Shown: positions 1-7,049 of the stretch, in pieces
How the letters are laid out: each line of letters begins with the position of its first letter
Position numbering within the stretch: position 1 is the first letter of the stretch
From: Gammaproteobacteria bacterium
Lineage (GTDB): Bacteria > Pseudomonadota > Gammaproteobacteria > Steroidobacterales > Steroidobacteraceae
NCBI GenBank assembly: GCA_027365225.1
Contig: DAHXNV010000020.1
Location: forward strand, 1 to 37,212
Length of the DNA stretch: 37,212 nt
Direction of reading: 5' to 3'
The notes under the pieces: model-generated
Databases searched by the model: none
Told to the model about the DNA's origin: nothing
The model's input: only the letters and a program-made list of their open reading frames with translations
Position numbers and translations under genes: made by a program

Positions 1-252
1 CTCGATCTGGTGCTGGGCGAGCTCGAGTCCGCGCTGCTGGAATGGCAGGCCGCCGGCAGGGTCACGGGACGGAGGGTCGAGGCAGGGGAGCTGACGGGGC
101 GCTTTTCCCGCTACCTCAGAGACGCGATCGCGGAGAAATTCGGGATGCGCGAGGGCGCGGATTATGATGCGCGGCGGCACCTGAGGCGCTTCGTGAAGTT
201 CCTCATGCGGGTGAGGCGTGAGGTGATACAGGCCGGGGGGCGGCAGGCCTGA
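1..252 (+). CDS. Hypothetical protein, probably 3' end of a longer gene
   Basis: The frame is open from the first base of the window to a TGA at 250-252, so the start probably lies outside; an internal GTG at position 10 would give 80 residues. The visible part is charged and predicted helical, with a basic C-terminal stretch rich in Arg (RRHLRRFVKF, then VRREV). I do not recognise a family and see no membrane segment or metal-binding motif. It lies on the strand opposite to the quorum-sensing operon that ends just downstream, so it converges on it. It could also be a small complete gene, but no Shine-Dalgarno can be judged because the upstream sequence is missing. Confidence 0.45.
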   Translation, partial: LDLVLGELESALLEWQAAGRVTGRRVEAGELTGRFSRYLRDAIAEKFGMREGADYDARRHLRRFVKFLMRVRREVIQAGGRQA

Positions 253-335
253 GGCGCGCGCCGATTGCGATGATTTAGCGCGCAAGCCCTTGACCGGAAA
301 AGCGTTCTTGGCCGGCTGCCGGTGCGTCGCCCCAG

Positions 336-545
336 TCAGAACACGAAGTCGATGGTTCCTTCGTCCATGGCCTGCAGGATGGCGGCGGCCATATGCGGGC
401 AGTATCCCTGGTGGCGCAGCCGCAGCCGCTCCTGAAAGTATTCGCACTTGCAGACCCAGAGGCGGTCGTTGCCCATCTGATAGCAGACAACTTCCTGTCC
501 TTCGATGTCGAATCGAAAGACCTTGTTGGTATCGGTGGACGTCAT
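336..545 (-). CDS. Small SWIM-type zinc-finger protein
   Basis: This 69-residue protein starts at ATG 543-545. Its second half carries the pattern CxC-x14-CxH (CKC, then CPH), which is the SWIM zinc-binding signature (CxCx(n)CxH) known from bacterial and eukaryotic proteins that bind DNA or protein. The first half contains FDIEGQEVVCYQ and the protein ends in acidic and hydrophobic residues. SWIM motifs are normally part of larger proteins, so a free-standing one is unusual. It is in the same orientation as the quorum-sensing operon and 77 bp behind the small CxxC gene, so it may be the operon's last gene. The Shine-Dalgarno is poor. The motif is seen directly; zinc binding and a regulatory role are inferred. 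Confidence 0.65.
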   Translation of the reverse strand: MTSTDTNKVFRFDIEGQEVVCYQMGNDRLWVCKCEYFQERLRLRHQGYCPHMAAAILQAMDEGTIDFVF

Positions 546-622
546 GACCCTGTGCCGTTGTTTTTCGCCATGATATCGGTGGGGCGAGTGATTGTACCGG
601 GGCCGGCGGCCGGCTGTCCGGC

Positions 623-880
623 CTACCGGGCGGGCTGCGGCGCACCTGAAGCCTCGCCCAGCGCGTCGGGGTCAGCCCTCCGACGGCTTATCCTATCCCC
701 GGGCCGCAGGCGGGCATAGGGCGGAAGTTGTCGGGTCAGGTGGCAGCATTGGGCCGTGATGACCTGAGGGACGCCGGTGCGCTGCTCGACCCGCGGGCCG
801 GGCGCGCCGCACCGGGGACACAGCCGCCAAGTGACGATCACGCCCAGGGTCGGTGGGGGACAGGAGCGGGTCTGTGTCAT
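623..880 (-). CDS. Small CxxC protein translationally coupled to the ABC exporter
   Basis: An 85-residue frame whose ATG (878-880) overlaps the TGA of the ABC exporter (877-879) in an ATGA arrangement, typical of translational coupling. It contains CPRCG near residue 22 and a CC pair near residue 47, suggesting a small zinc-ribbon or redox-type fold. The last third is basic and low in complexity. No family is recognised. The main support is the start-stop overlap and the cysteine pattern; a random open frame in GC-rich DNA cannot be excluded. If real, it is the sixth gene after luxR in the same transcription unit. Confidence 0.4.
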   Translation of the reverse strand: MTQTRSCPPPTLGVIVTWRLCPRCGAPGPRVEQRTGVPQVITAQCCHLTRQLPPYARLRPGDRISRRRADPDALGEASGAPQPAR

Positions 881-2631
881 GCGGCGGCCGCGTCCGGCTG
901 CTGTGCGCGCCACGAGGCGGCATAGACGCCGTTGTGCCGCAGCAGACTGGAATGGGTTCCACGCTCGAGGATGCGTCCCTGCTCGAGCACCACGATCTCG
1001 TCGGCGTGTACGACCGTCGAGAGCCGATGTGCGATCAACAGCGTGCAACGATGCTCGCAGACCTCGCGCAGGCTTGCCAGGACCTCCTGCTCGGTCCGGC
1101 TGTCGAGCGAGGCGGTGGGTTCATCGAGGACATAAAGGAGCGGGGAGGTCAGCACCGCGCGGGCGATCGAGACGCGCTGGCGCTCGCCACCGGAAAGTTT
1201 CACGCCCCGTTCTCCGACCCGGGTGTCGTATCCGTCCGGGAGACTGATGATGAACTCGTGCAGGTGGGCGATGCGGGCGGCCCGCTCGACCTCCGCGAGG
1301 GTTGCTCCGGGGCGGCCGAAGGCGATGTTGTAGGCGAGGGAGTCATTGAAGAGCACCGTGTCCTGGGGAACCACGGCGATCGCCCGGCGCCATTGCGCGA
1401 GCGGCAGTCCGGATATCGGTACGTCATCGAGCAGGATCCGCCCCCCGTCCGGCTCGATCAGGCGAGTCAGGAGCCGCACGATGCTCGACTTGCCCGAGCC
1501 GCTCGAGCCGACGACCGCGAGCGTACGGCGGGCCTCGATCCTGAAGCTGATGTCCCGGAGCACGGGGCAGCCGCTGCGGTACGACAGACTGACCTGGTCG
1601 AACGTCAGCGCGCCGGGTTCCTCGGCAGCGCCCGTCAGGCTCCCGGCGGGCTCGGGGGCCTCGCGAAACAGTCCGAGCATCGGAACGAGCATGGCCAGAC
1701 CCTGGGAGAAGCCCTGCACGGCATAGCCGAGGGTCTCGACGGGCCGCACCAGCTGGAGCATGTAGGTGTTGACGAGGACGAACTCGCCGAGGGTCATGCG
1801 GCCGCTGCGCACATCGAGCGTCGCGTACCAGGTGGTGGCGGCGAGAAATGCCGCGAAGATGCTCGCCACGAGCAGGCCGTTGCCGGCAAAGCGGCGATAG
1901 AACGCGACCCATTCGCGCTCGCTGCGCGCCATGGCCTGCCCGACCCGCGCCTGCACCGCCGACTCGGCGGCGAAGTACTTCACGGTCTCGTAGTTCAGCA
2001 GACCGTCGGTGAGGGCGGCTCCGGCCTGCACGCGGGCGGCGGAGGCCACGCGCGCAGTGCGGGCAAGAGTCGCGGCCGAATAGCCGAAGACCGCGGCATA
2101 GCACACCAGCGCGGCGCAGAAGAGGACGAGAAACAACAGGGGCGCCAGGCGCCACAGGACCACGATGACCGTCGCGAGTTCCACGGTGACCGGCAGGACC
2201 GTGAACAGCAGATGGTGCAGGATCATCTGCAGGCCCTCCAGGCCGTTGGTGAGCGTCTCGCTGACGGCGCCGGTCTGGCGGTCCAGATGGAAGCGCAGCG
2301 GCAGGTGCAGCAGATGCGCGAACAGCCGCTCGCTGAGGGTGCGAAACATGCGCCGCTCGATGCGCCCATACACCATCCCGCGTACCTCGCCGGCCGAGCG
2401 GGCGAGCCATTGGCTGAGCGCGTACAGGGCCACCAGCAGGATCGGCGCGGTGCGCGGGGCGGCCGTGAAACTGTCGATGATCAGCTTCAGCGCGAGGGGG
2501 CCGAGCCCGGTCAGCACGGCGGCGCAGAGCACCAGTCCGAGGACGAGGGCGAGGCGGCGCCGGACGAAGGGTGTGGCCTCCCGGTAGAGGATCCGCAGCA
2601 CCGGCGCAACCCCCGTACCGCTCCCGGACAT
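877..2631 (-). CDS. ATM1/HMT1-type ABC exporter (fused membrane and ATPase domains)
   Basis: A 584-residue half-transporter. Residues about 25-310 form the six-helix exporter domain with the family-typical segment NYETVKYFAAES and the helix FVLVNTYMLQLVRP. The ATPase domain follows: Walker A VGSSGSGKSS near residue 372, signature LSGGERQR near 477, Walker B LLYVLDEP near 500 and the H-loop IAHRLST near 533. All catalytic residues are present. ATM1 relatives in bacteria export glutathione conjugates or metal complexes from the inner membrane. Here the ATG follows directly on the TAG of the RAYT-like gene (2632-2634), so it is part of the luxI operon. Its position suggests export of a quorum-sensing-controlled product or of the signal itself; the substrate cannot be read from sequence. 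Confidence 0.92.
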   Translation of the reverse strand: MSGSGTGVAPVLRILYREATPFVRRRLALVLGLVLCAAVLTGLGPLALKLIIDSFTAAPRTAPILLVALYALSQWLARSAGEVRGMVYGRIERRMFRTLSERLFAHLLHLPLRFHLDRQTGAVSETLTNGLEGLQMILHHLLFTVLPVTVELATVIVVLWRLAPLLFLVLFCAALVCYAAVFGYSAATLARTARVASAARVQAGAALTDGLLNYETVKYFAAESAVQARVGQAMARSEREWVAFYRRFAGNGLLVASIFAAFLAATTWYATLDVRSGRMTLGEFVLVNTYMLQLVRPVETLGYAVQGFSQGLAMLVPMLGLFREAPEPAGSLTGAAEEPGALTFDQVSLSYRSGCPVLRDISFRIEARRTLAVVGSSGSGKSSIVRLLTRLIEPDGGRILLDDVPISGLPLAQWRRAIAVVPQDTVLFNDSLAYNIAFGRPGATLAEVERAARIAHLHEFIISLPDGYDTRVGERGVKLSGGERQRVSIARAVLTSPLLYVLDEPTASLDSRTEQEVLASLREVCEHRCTLLIAHRLSTVVHADEIVVLEQGRILERGTHSSLLRHNGVYAASWRAQQPDAAAA

Positions 2632-3645
2632 CTACGCGGCCCCGCAGGCCGCGCGCACCGGCGGCGCGCGAGGGGTGGGCACGGGCGGCAAGGCGGCCAG
2701 ATCCGGGAACAATTCCGGGGTGGCGAGCGCAAAGTACTGGGGATGCGTGCGCCGATGCCGGTCGATCAGATGGCGCAGGTCCGAACTCGTGACCCCGAAC
2801 CATCCGCCCACCGTCCCGATCCGCGCCGTCCCGGTCCGCATCGCATACCAGGCCACGAGCGCCCGGGCGAGGGCGCCCCGATGGGTCGAGGTGCAGGCGA
2901 GGCCGGGCTGGGTATGCAGCACCGTGCAGGTCACCTGCAGCAGCAGGTCCTCGGGGGAGGGCCTCCTTCCCGGCGTGCGGCACCGCTCGCGCACGCTCTG
3001 CCGGAAGCTCCGTTCCCCGATGATCGGCCGCGCCAGCAGATCCGCGATGGCGGGGCTGTCGCGGTGCGCCATGAACTCGAAATAGGCGCCCGGACCGACA
3101 TAACCCAGGGGCTCGAGCGCCGCGCGCATCGCGCTTACGACGAAGCGCGCCGGCCGCGGTTTGCGGCCGCAATAGATCAGGCCGGAGCTGAACGGATGAT
3201 GCGCGGCGCGGCGGCGCGCGCCGGGAGCTTCCCGGCGCTGCACGTGGCGCACCGCGTAGGGGAGCTTCGCCGGCTGCAGCAGCTGCGCCTTGTATCGGCG
3301 TGGAAAGAGCCTCTGGCCTGCGGGCGTGCGAGCTTCCCCCCGCAGCTGCCGCGCGTATCGCAAGAGCAGGTCGTGCATCAGCCAGGACAGCGGCGCGCCG
3401 CCGCTCTGCAGGACGATCAGCGCGGCGTTCGGTTCCGTGACATACGCGTGGATCAGGGCATCGTATTGCTCGCAAGCGTCCCACAGCAAATCCTCGCAGA
3501 CCTCGACATGCGGCGCGTGGGCGCGCGGGTTGTCCGGGAACCGCCTGAACAGATCCGGAGCGTAGAACACCTGACCGCCGGGCGGGCCGCAGATGCTCAC
3601 CAGGTGCAGAGCTCCGGGGAATTCACAGCGCCTGGGACGTGTCAT
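2632..3645 (-). CDS. Degenerate REP-associated tyrosine transposase (RAYT/Y1)-like protein with DnaA-like C-terminal helices
   Basis: A 337-residue protein. Its N-terminus (MTRPRRCEFPGALHLVS) matches the start of RAYT proteins of the IS200/IS605 Y1 family, as do CEQYDALIHAYVTEPN (residues 58-73) and LFPRRYKAQLL (113-123). In active members the PN is followed by the HUH histidines (PNHYHL); here the residues are A74, A75 and L76, so the metal-binding pair is gone. A tyrosine at 130 sits where the nucleophile is expected. About residues 225-300 (LARALVAWYAMRTG, then GGWFGVTSSDLRHLIDRH) resemble the DnaA C-terminal DNA-binding helices seen in some Y1 relatives. It therefore probably binds DNA but cannot carry out Y1 strand transfer. 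It lies between the ParB-like gene (28 bp gap) and the ABC exporter (no gap). Family assignment is by eye. Confidence 0.72.
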   Translation of the reverse strand: MTRPRRCEFPGALHLVSICGPPGGQVFYAPDLFRRFPDNPRAHAPHVEVCEDLLWDACEQYDALIHAYVTEPNAALIVLQSGGAPLSWLMHDLLLRYARQLRGEARTPAGQRLFPRRYKAQLLQPAKLPYAVRHVQRREAPGARRRAAHHPFSSGLIYCGRKPRPARFVVSAMRAALEPLGYVGPGAYFEFMAHRDSPAIADLLARPIIGERSFRQSVRERCRTPGRRPSPEDLLLQVTCTVLHTQPGLACTSTHRGALARALVAWYAMRTGTARIGTVGGWFGVTSSDLRHLIDRHRRTHPQYFALATPELFPDLAALPPVPTPRAPPVRAACGAA

Positions 3646-3673
3646 GATGTGCCTGCCGGCGCCTGCGCGCGCA

Positions 3674-4540
3674 TCATGCCGCGCTGGGCGCAGGCTCGGG
3701 GCACTCGCGGCCGATCAGGACCGCGACCACGGCTTGGGTGAGGGCCTGCTCGAGGCGCGCCTCGACCCGCGCGTTGGGAATTCTGAGCACGAGGTCCCGG
3801 CGCTGGCGCTCCAAGCGCAACAGCGCCTCTCCGGTGGGACCCTTGATCACGCGGCTCGTGCCGCGCCGGCTGGCGTGGCGGACCGCGCCCCGCTCGGCGA
3901 GCAGCAGCTCGTAGACCGAGACCGCCGGCGGGCGGGGCATGCGCCTGTGGATCGTCCGCGCCCGCTCGAGGAGCATGGGGCGGCGATCGTCATTGCAGGC
4001 CTTGTGCAGCTCGACGGCCCACGACTCGAGGATCTCGTGGGGCGTGGCGAATGCCCCGATGAGGGCCGCGGGAAGCTCGGCGAATTTCAGCAGCCGGGTC
4101 ACCTGCGTGGGCGTGATGCCGAGCTCGCGCGCCATCTGGTCCTGCGAGCCGAACAGATTGCGCCGCAGCAGCTTCGCGAGCCACAGGCCCCGCTCGTATG
4201 CGCTGGCCTGCCGGCGCAGGGCGTTTTCGGCTTCGACGGCCACGGCCGCCTGCTGGTCGGTGAGCGAGCGGATCTCGACGCGAAGCGGCACGTTCAGCTG
4301 GCGCGCGATGAACAGCCGGCGCGTGCCGCAGATCACCTCGATGTCAAAGTCCGCATCGCCGGCCAGCGTGCGCCCGATGACCGGAACCAGCTGTCCGTTG
4401 CGGGCCACGCTGTCGATTTCGGCCCGGCACGACGCCTCGGTCAGGTCATCTTCGAGGCGCGCGTTGAGCGCCCAGCTGCGACACCGGAACGGATCGGCGC
4501 TCACGAGCAATCCGGCATCGGGCACGGGACACCCGCTCAC
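3674..4540 (-). CDS. ParB/Spo0J-like DNA-binding protein
   Basis: A 288-residue protein starting at GTG 4538-4540, which overlaps the TGA of the dioxygenase gene (4537-4539). Residues about 35-115 form a ParB N-terminal domain: NGQLVPVIGR, then the ParB box II CGTRRLFIARQL, then AVEAENALRRQ. A helix-turn-helix follows (LFGSQDQMARELGITPTQVTRLLKFAELP, about 130-158). The C-terminal half is basic and unfamiliar. ParB proteins bind centromere-like parS sites and, in canonical members, hydrolyse CTP through the GxxR region. There is no parA ATPase beside it, so a chromosome or plasmid segregation role is not supported. Within the luxI operon it more likely acts as a regulator or DNA-organising protein. 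Confidence 0.8.
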   Translation of the reverse strand: MSGCPVPDAGLLVSADPFRCRSWALNARLEDDLTEASCRAEIDSVARNGQLVPVIGRTLAGDADFDIEVICGTRRLFIARQLNVPLRVEIRSLTDQQAAVAVEAENALRRQASAYERGLWLAKLLRRNLFGSQDQMARELGITPTQVTRLLKFAELPAALIGAFATPHEILESWAVELHKACNDDRRPMLLERARTIHRRMPRPPAVSVYELLLAERGAVRHASRRGTSRVIKGPTGEALLRLERQRRDLVLRIPNARVEARLEQALTQAVVAVLIGRECPEPAPSAA

Positions 4541-5460
4541 GGGGCTTCGCCAGCCTCGCGCGGCTCGCGGGCGTAGAACTCGCGCAGCTCGCGCACGGTG
4601 CCCGCGGGTAAGGCATCGACGGCCGGCAGACTATGCGATGCGGTCTCGAACAGCACCGCCGGATCCTGTCCTTCGTATCCGCCCAGGTTGGGTCGGTGGA
4701 TGCGATAGCCGAGCAGGTCGCGCAGGGCCGGCGGAAACTGGCGGGCCACCGCCGGCGGATAGGACAGAAAGGCATTCTCGTACTGTTTCAGCCAGCCGAG
4801 GCAGTAGCTGAGGATCAAGCCGGTTCGCGGCCGGTCACTGCGATTGGCGCCGGCGCAGTGCGTCAGCGAGCCGAGGTACACCAGCGCCGACCCGCGCGGC
4901 ATGGCGGCGACCGTGGCCTGCGCCAGATCGAGTTCGCGCGAGAGGCGCGCGAAGTGGCTGCGGGGCCACAGCACGGTGGCGCCGTTGCGGGCGGTGAAAT
5001 CCGACAGTGCCCACATGACATTGACCAGGTACTCGATGCCGCCCTTCGGACACGGCCACATCTCCTCGTCCCGATGCGGCACCTGCCGCCGCTCGCCGGG
5101 GTGCAGGCGCACCGCCTGCGTCAGGTTGAGCTGATACCAGTCGCAGTGCGGCCCGAGCACCGCGTCAAGGAGGCTCAGGATCACCGGGTGCAGGGCGAGG
5201 GCGTGCGAGGCCGGCGATTTCAGCGGCACCGACCCGAATCGGGTGGTGTTCCAGCCGTAGAAATCGCCCTGACAGCGCGGCGTCGCGCTGAACCACGGAT
5301 CGAGCTCGGCATTCACCCGCTCCACGGTCGCATCGGGCAGCAGCCGCTCGAAGATGACATAGCCGCTGGCGCGCAGCACGTCGAGCGCGGTCGGCAGTCC
5401 AGGGGCGCCGGCGGCCGTGCCGGGCTCGCTCGCTCGAATCGAGGGGAAGGGTTCGGTCAT
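4537..5460 (-). CDS. Phytanoyl-CoA dioxygenase (PhyH) family Fe(II)/2-oxoglutarate oxygenase
   Basis: A 307-residue protein starting at ATG 5458-5460. The open frame runs on upstream, but that extension overlaps luxI and reads like random GC-rich code. The iron-binding facial triad is visible: H129 and D131 in VPHRDEEMWP, and H201 in SLTHCAGANRS. R212 in RPRTGLIL is the likely 2-oxoglutarate anchor. PhyH enzymes hydroxylate acyl-CoAs, amino acids and varied natural products. The gene starts 8 bp after the luxI stop, so it is almost certainly co-transcribed with it. One possibility is that it oxidises the acyl part of the signal or a signal-controlled metabolite; the sequence does not decide this. 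Confidence 0.88.
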   Translation of the reverse strand: MTEPFPSIRASEPGTAAGAPGLPTALDVLRASGYVIFERLLPDATVERVNAELDPWFSATPRCQGDFYGWNTTRFGSVPLKSPASHALALHPVILSLLDAVLGPHCDWYQLNLTQAVRLHPGERRQVPHRDEEMWPCPKGGIEYLVNVMWALSDFTARNGATVLWPRSHFARLSRELDLAQATVAAMPRGSALVYLGSLTHCAGANRSDRPRTGLILSYCLGWLKQYENAFLSYPPAVARQFPPALRDLLGYRIHRPNLGGYEGQDPAVLFETASHSLPAVDALPAGTVRELREFYAREPREAGEAP

Positions 5461-5468
5461 AGCCGCGC

Positions 5469-6128
5469 TCACCGGGGGGCGATCGAGCCGGCGGCAGATG
5501 TTGCCGCCGGCAGGCACAAGCGTGCGTGCAGGCGCGTGGCCGGGATCGGTACGCCGTGGCGCTGGCGCACGGCGCGCAAGCCCGCCGCCGTGACCGTCGC
5601 GGCCGCGGCGGCAATCTCCTCCTCGCCGGCGCCGAGGCGGGGGCCCAGGGCTCGCGCCTCCCAGCCGCAGTGCAGCACGAGGCGCAGCAGAGCGCGGTTG
5701 ACCGCGAAGACCACCTGTTCGATGTCGTAGAGGAGGGCGGTCTCGAGCACTCCGCACACCATTTCCCACACGAGCGCGTGCGCGCGGCGCTCGGCGCGCA
5801 GGTCCGGCGCCACGCACATCCGCGAGGCCTCCCAGACTGTCGGTCCGCGCGGGATGGCCGCCAGACATGCGAGCGGGAACAGCTCACTCATCAGGTGCGG
5901 CCGCTGTGTCGGCAGCAGCCGCACGGAGGCGGTAATGGGACCGCACGGGGCGTCCTTGGCGAGCAGGTAGAGCGTATCGTCGCGATCATAGCGATCGATC
6001 TCCCGATCCCCGCTCACGGGAACGTTCCAGCCGGCACGGTCGACGAAGACGATCTTGCGCTGCCGATGCATCGCGGCGAGATCGACGGCGAACTGTGAGC
6101 GGTTCTCGGCGTTGACGAGGAAAATCAT
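5469..6128 (-). CDS. luxI: LuxI-family N-acyl-homoserine-lactone synthase
   Basis: A 219-residue protein beginning MIFLVNAENRS at ATG 6126-6128, with a Shine-Dalgarno GGAG six bases upstream; the open frame extends further 5' but without family similarity. All residues held invariant in LuxI synthases are in place: R24, F28, W34, D45, D48, R70, E100 and R103 (segments FVDRAGW, EIDRYD, RLLPT, VWEASR). The enzyme makes N-acyl-homoserine lactone from S-adenosylmethionine and an acyl donor, releasing 5'-methylthioadenosine. The acyl chain cannot be predicted. It lies 168 bp behind luxR in the same orientation and heads a run of tightly spaced genes. Confidence 0.95.
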   Translation of the reverse strand: MIFLVNAENRSQFAVDLAAMHRQRKIVFVDRAGWNVPVSGDREIDRYDRDDTLYLLAKDAPCGPITASVRLLPTQRPHLMSELFPLACLAAIPRGPTVWEASRMCVAPDLRAERRAHALVWEMVCGVLETALLYDIEQVVFAVNRALLRLVLHCGWEARALGPRLGAGEEEIAAAAATVTAAGLRAVRQRHGVPIPATRLHARLCLPAATSAAGSIAPR

Positions 6129-6187
6129 CGCGCGCTCCGGGCTTGCGTACCGTGCGGCAACCTTGCGCGCTGGGCGCACGCGCGCCA

Positions 6188-6203
6188 ATCCTCTGATCAG
6201 GGG
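6188..6203. promoter_or_regulatory. Candidate lux box upstream of luxI
   Basis: The 16 bases TCCTCTGATCAGGGGA form an inverted repeat with a single mismatched pair and the central GATC found in classical lux boxes. The site lies 60 bp before the luxI ATG, a suitable place for LuxR-type activation. The outer bases match the lux consensus poorly, so the call rests on symmetry, centre and position. Confidence 0.4.
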
Positions 6204-6216
6204 AGGGTGGCGCGGG

Positions 6217-6271
6217 CCGGCGGCGCGCCCGCCGGCACGTCCGTTGCATCCTCTGGCGAGGGACGCTCGCC
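6217..6271 (-). terminator. Two hairpins between luxR and luxI
   Basis: Reading down from luxR, there are two perfect inverted repeats: GGCGAG/CTCGCC with a 5-base spacer (6255-6271) and CCGGCGG/CCGCCGG with a 5-base spacer (6217-6235). No T-run follows either, so they may be weak terminators or attenuators limiting readthrough from luxR into luxI, or simply GC-rich structure. Confidence 0.3.
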
Positions 6272-6296
6272 GTAACTGCAACGCGGGTCGCGGCCC

Positions 6297-7049
6297 CTAC
6301 TTCGGCGCCCCATCGGCGCAGGAGATCTGCCCGGTCCTCAGCGCCCGAACCACCGCCTGGATCCGCGTGATCACGTCGAAGCGGCGTTTGGCGTTCTCGA
6401 TGTGGTAGTGCACCGTGCATGGGCTCAGTCCCAACAGGCGGGCGATCTCCCAGTCGGTCTTGCCGCACGCCACGAGTTCCAGGCACTGTCGTTCCCGTGG
6501 CGTCAGCTCGGCGCCCACAGCGCCGCTGTGTTGCAAGCGGGCGCGGCGGGCGAAGCCATACAGGTACACCGCCAGCAGCTGCACGGTGGTGTAGCTGCGC
6601 AGATCGATCGCGCTGCCCTCGGGAACCACCGAGCACGAGGCGCGGGGCGAGCCGGCGGGTCCGCAGGGCTCGAGCGGCACGGTGTAGCCGTGCGCGATGC
6701 CGTAACCGGCCGCCTCATCCAGCACGCCTCGCTGCCGCTTCGTGATCGGGCGCGTGGCGAAAGCCGCGTCCCAGAAGAACGGCGCAGGGGAGCGCTCGGC
6801 GAGCTGCAGCACCGGGTCGAGCCGAAAGTGTCCGGCTGCGCGGAAGCGCTGCGCCCATGCGGGCGGGTAGTTGTGCAGCAGGAGGGCCGCGGCGGGCGGA
6901 TCGCGCGGGTCGATGCGCGAGCAGCAGGCGAAGTAGCGGAAACCGAGACGCTCGAGCGACGCCTGGAACGCGGCGCCGAGGTCCGCGAGCGAGCACTGCT
7001 CGCTCTGGCAGCGCTCGAGGAACGACTGGAGCAGATCGAGATGATCCAT
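6297..7049 (-). CDS. luxR: LuxR-family AHL-responsive transcription regulator
   Basis: A 250-residue protein starting at ATG 7047-7049; the open frame reaches further upstream, but this start gives the usual length. Residues about 25-165 are the autoinducer-binding domain with W65, D78, P79, W93 and G121 at the family's conserved ligand-pocket positions. The usual second pocket tyrosine (Y61 of TraR-type numbering) is F69 here. Residues about 185-240 are the LuxR helix-turn-helix (LTPRERQCLELVACGKTDWEIARLLG). It presumably binds the signal made by the adjacent luxI and controls the operon. Upstream is a 395-bp intergenic region shared with a divergent response regulator. Confidence 0.93.
   Translation of the reverse strand: MDHLDLLQSFLERCQSEQCSLADLGAAFQASLERLGFRYFACCSRIDPRDPPAAALLLHNYPPAWAQRFRAAGHFRLDPVLQLAERSPAPFFWDAAFATRPITKRQRGVLDEAAGYGIAHGYTVPLEPCGPAGSPRASCSVVPEGSAIDLRSYTTVQLLAVYLYGFARRARLQHSGAVGAELTPRERQCLELVACGKTDWEIARLLGLSPCTVHYHIENAKRRFDVITRIQAVVRALRTGQISCADGAPK

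Noticed and set aside
853-3741. A 962-codon open frame on the plus strand opposite the ABC exporter and RAYT-like genes
   Set aside because: It is the antisense shadow of GC-rich genes; its product is Arg/Gly/Glu-rich with no family motif, while the minus strand encodes clear ABC transporter motifs.
3674-4540. A plasmid partition locus
   Set aside because: There is a ParB-like protein but no ParA, no replication gene and no iterons nearby.
5461-5868. Upstream extension of the dioxygenase frame to about 443 residues
   Set aside because: The added part overlaps luxI in another frame and is Arg/Pro/Gly-rich; the family similarity starts after the ATG at 5460.
6140-6163. A GCGTACC...-type partial palindrome close to luxI as lux box
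   Set aside because: Fewer than half of the positions pair, and the site at 6188-6203 is far more symmetrical.
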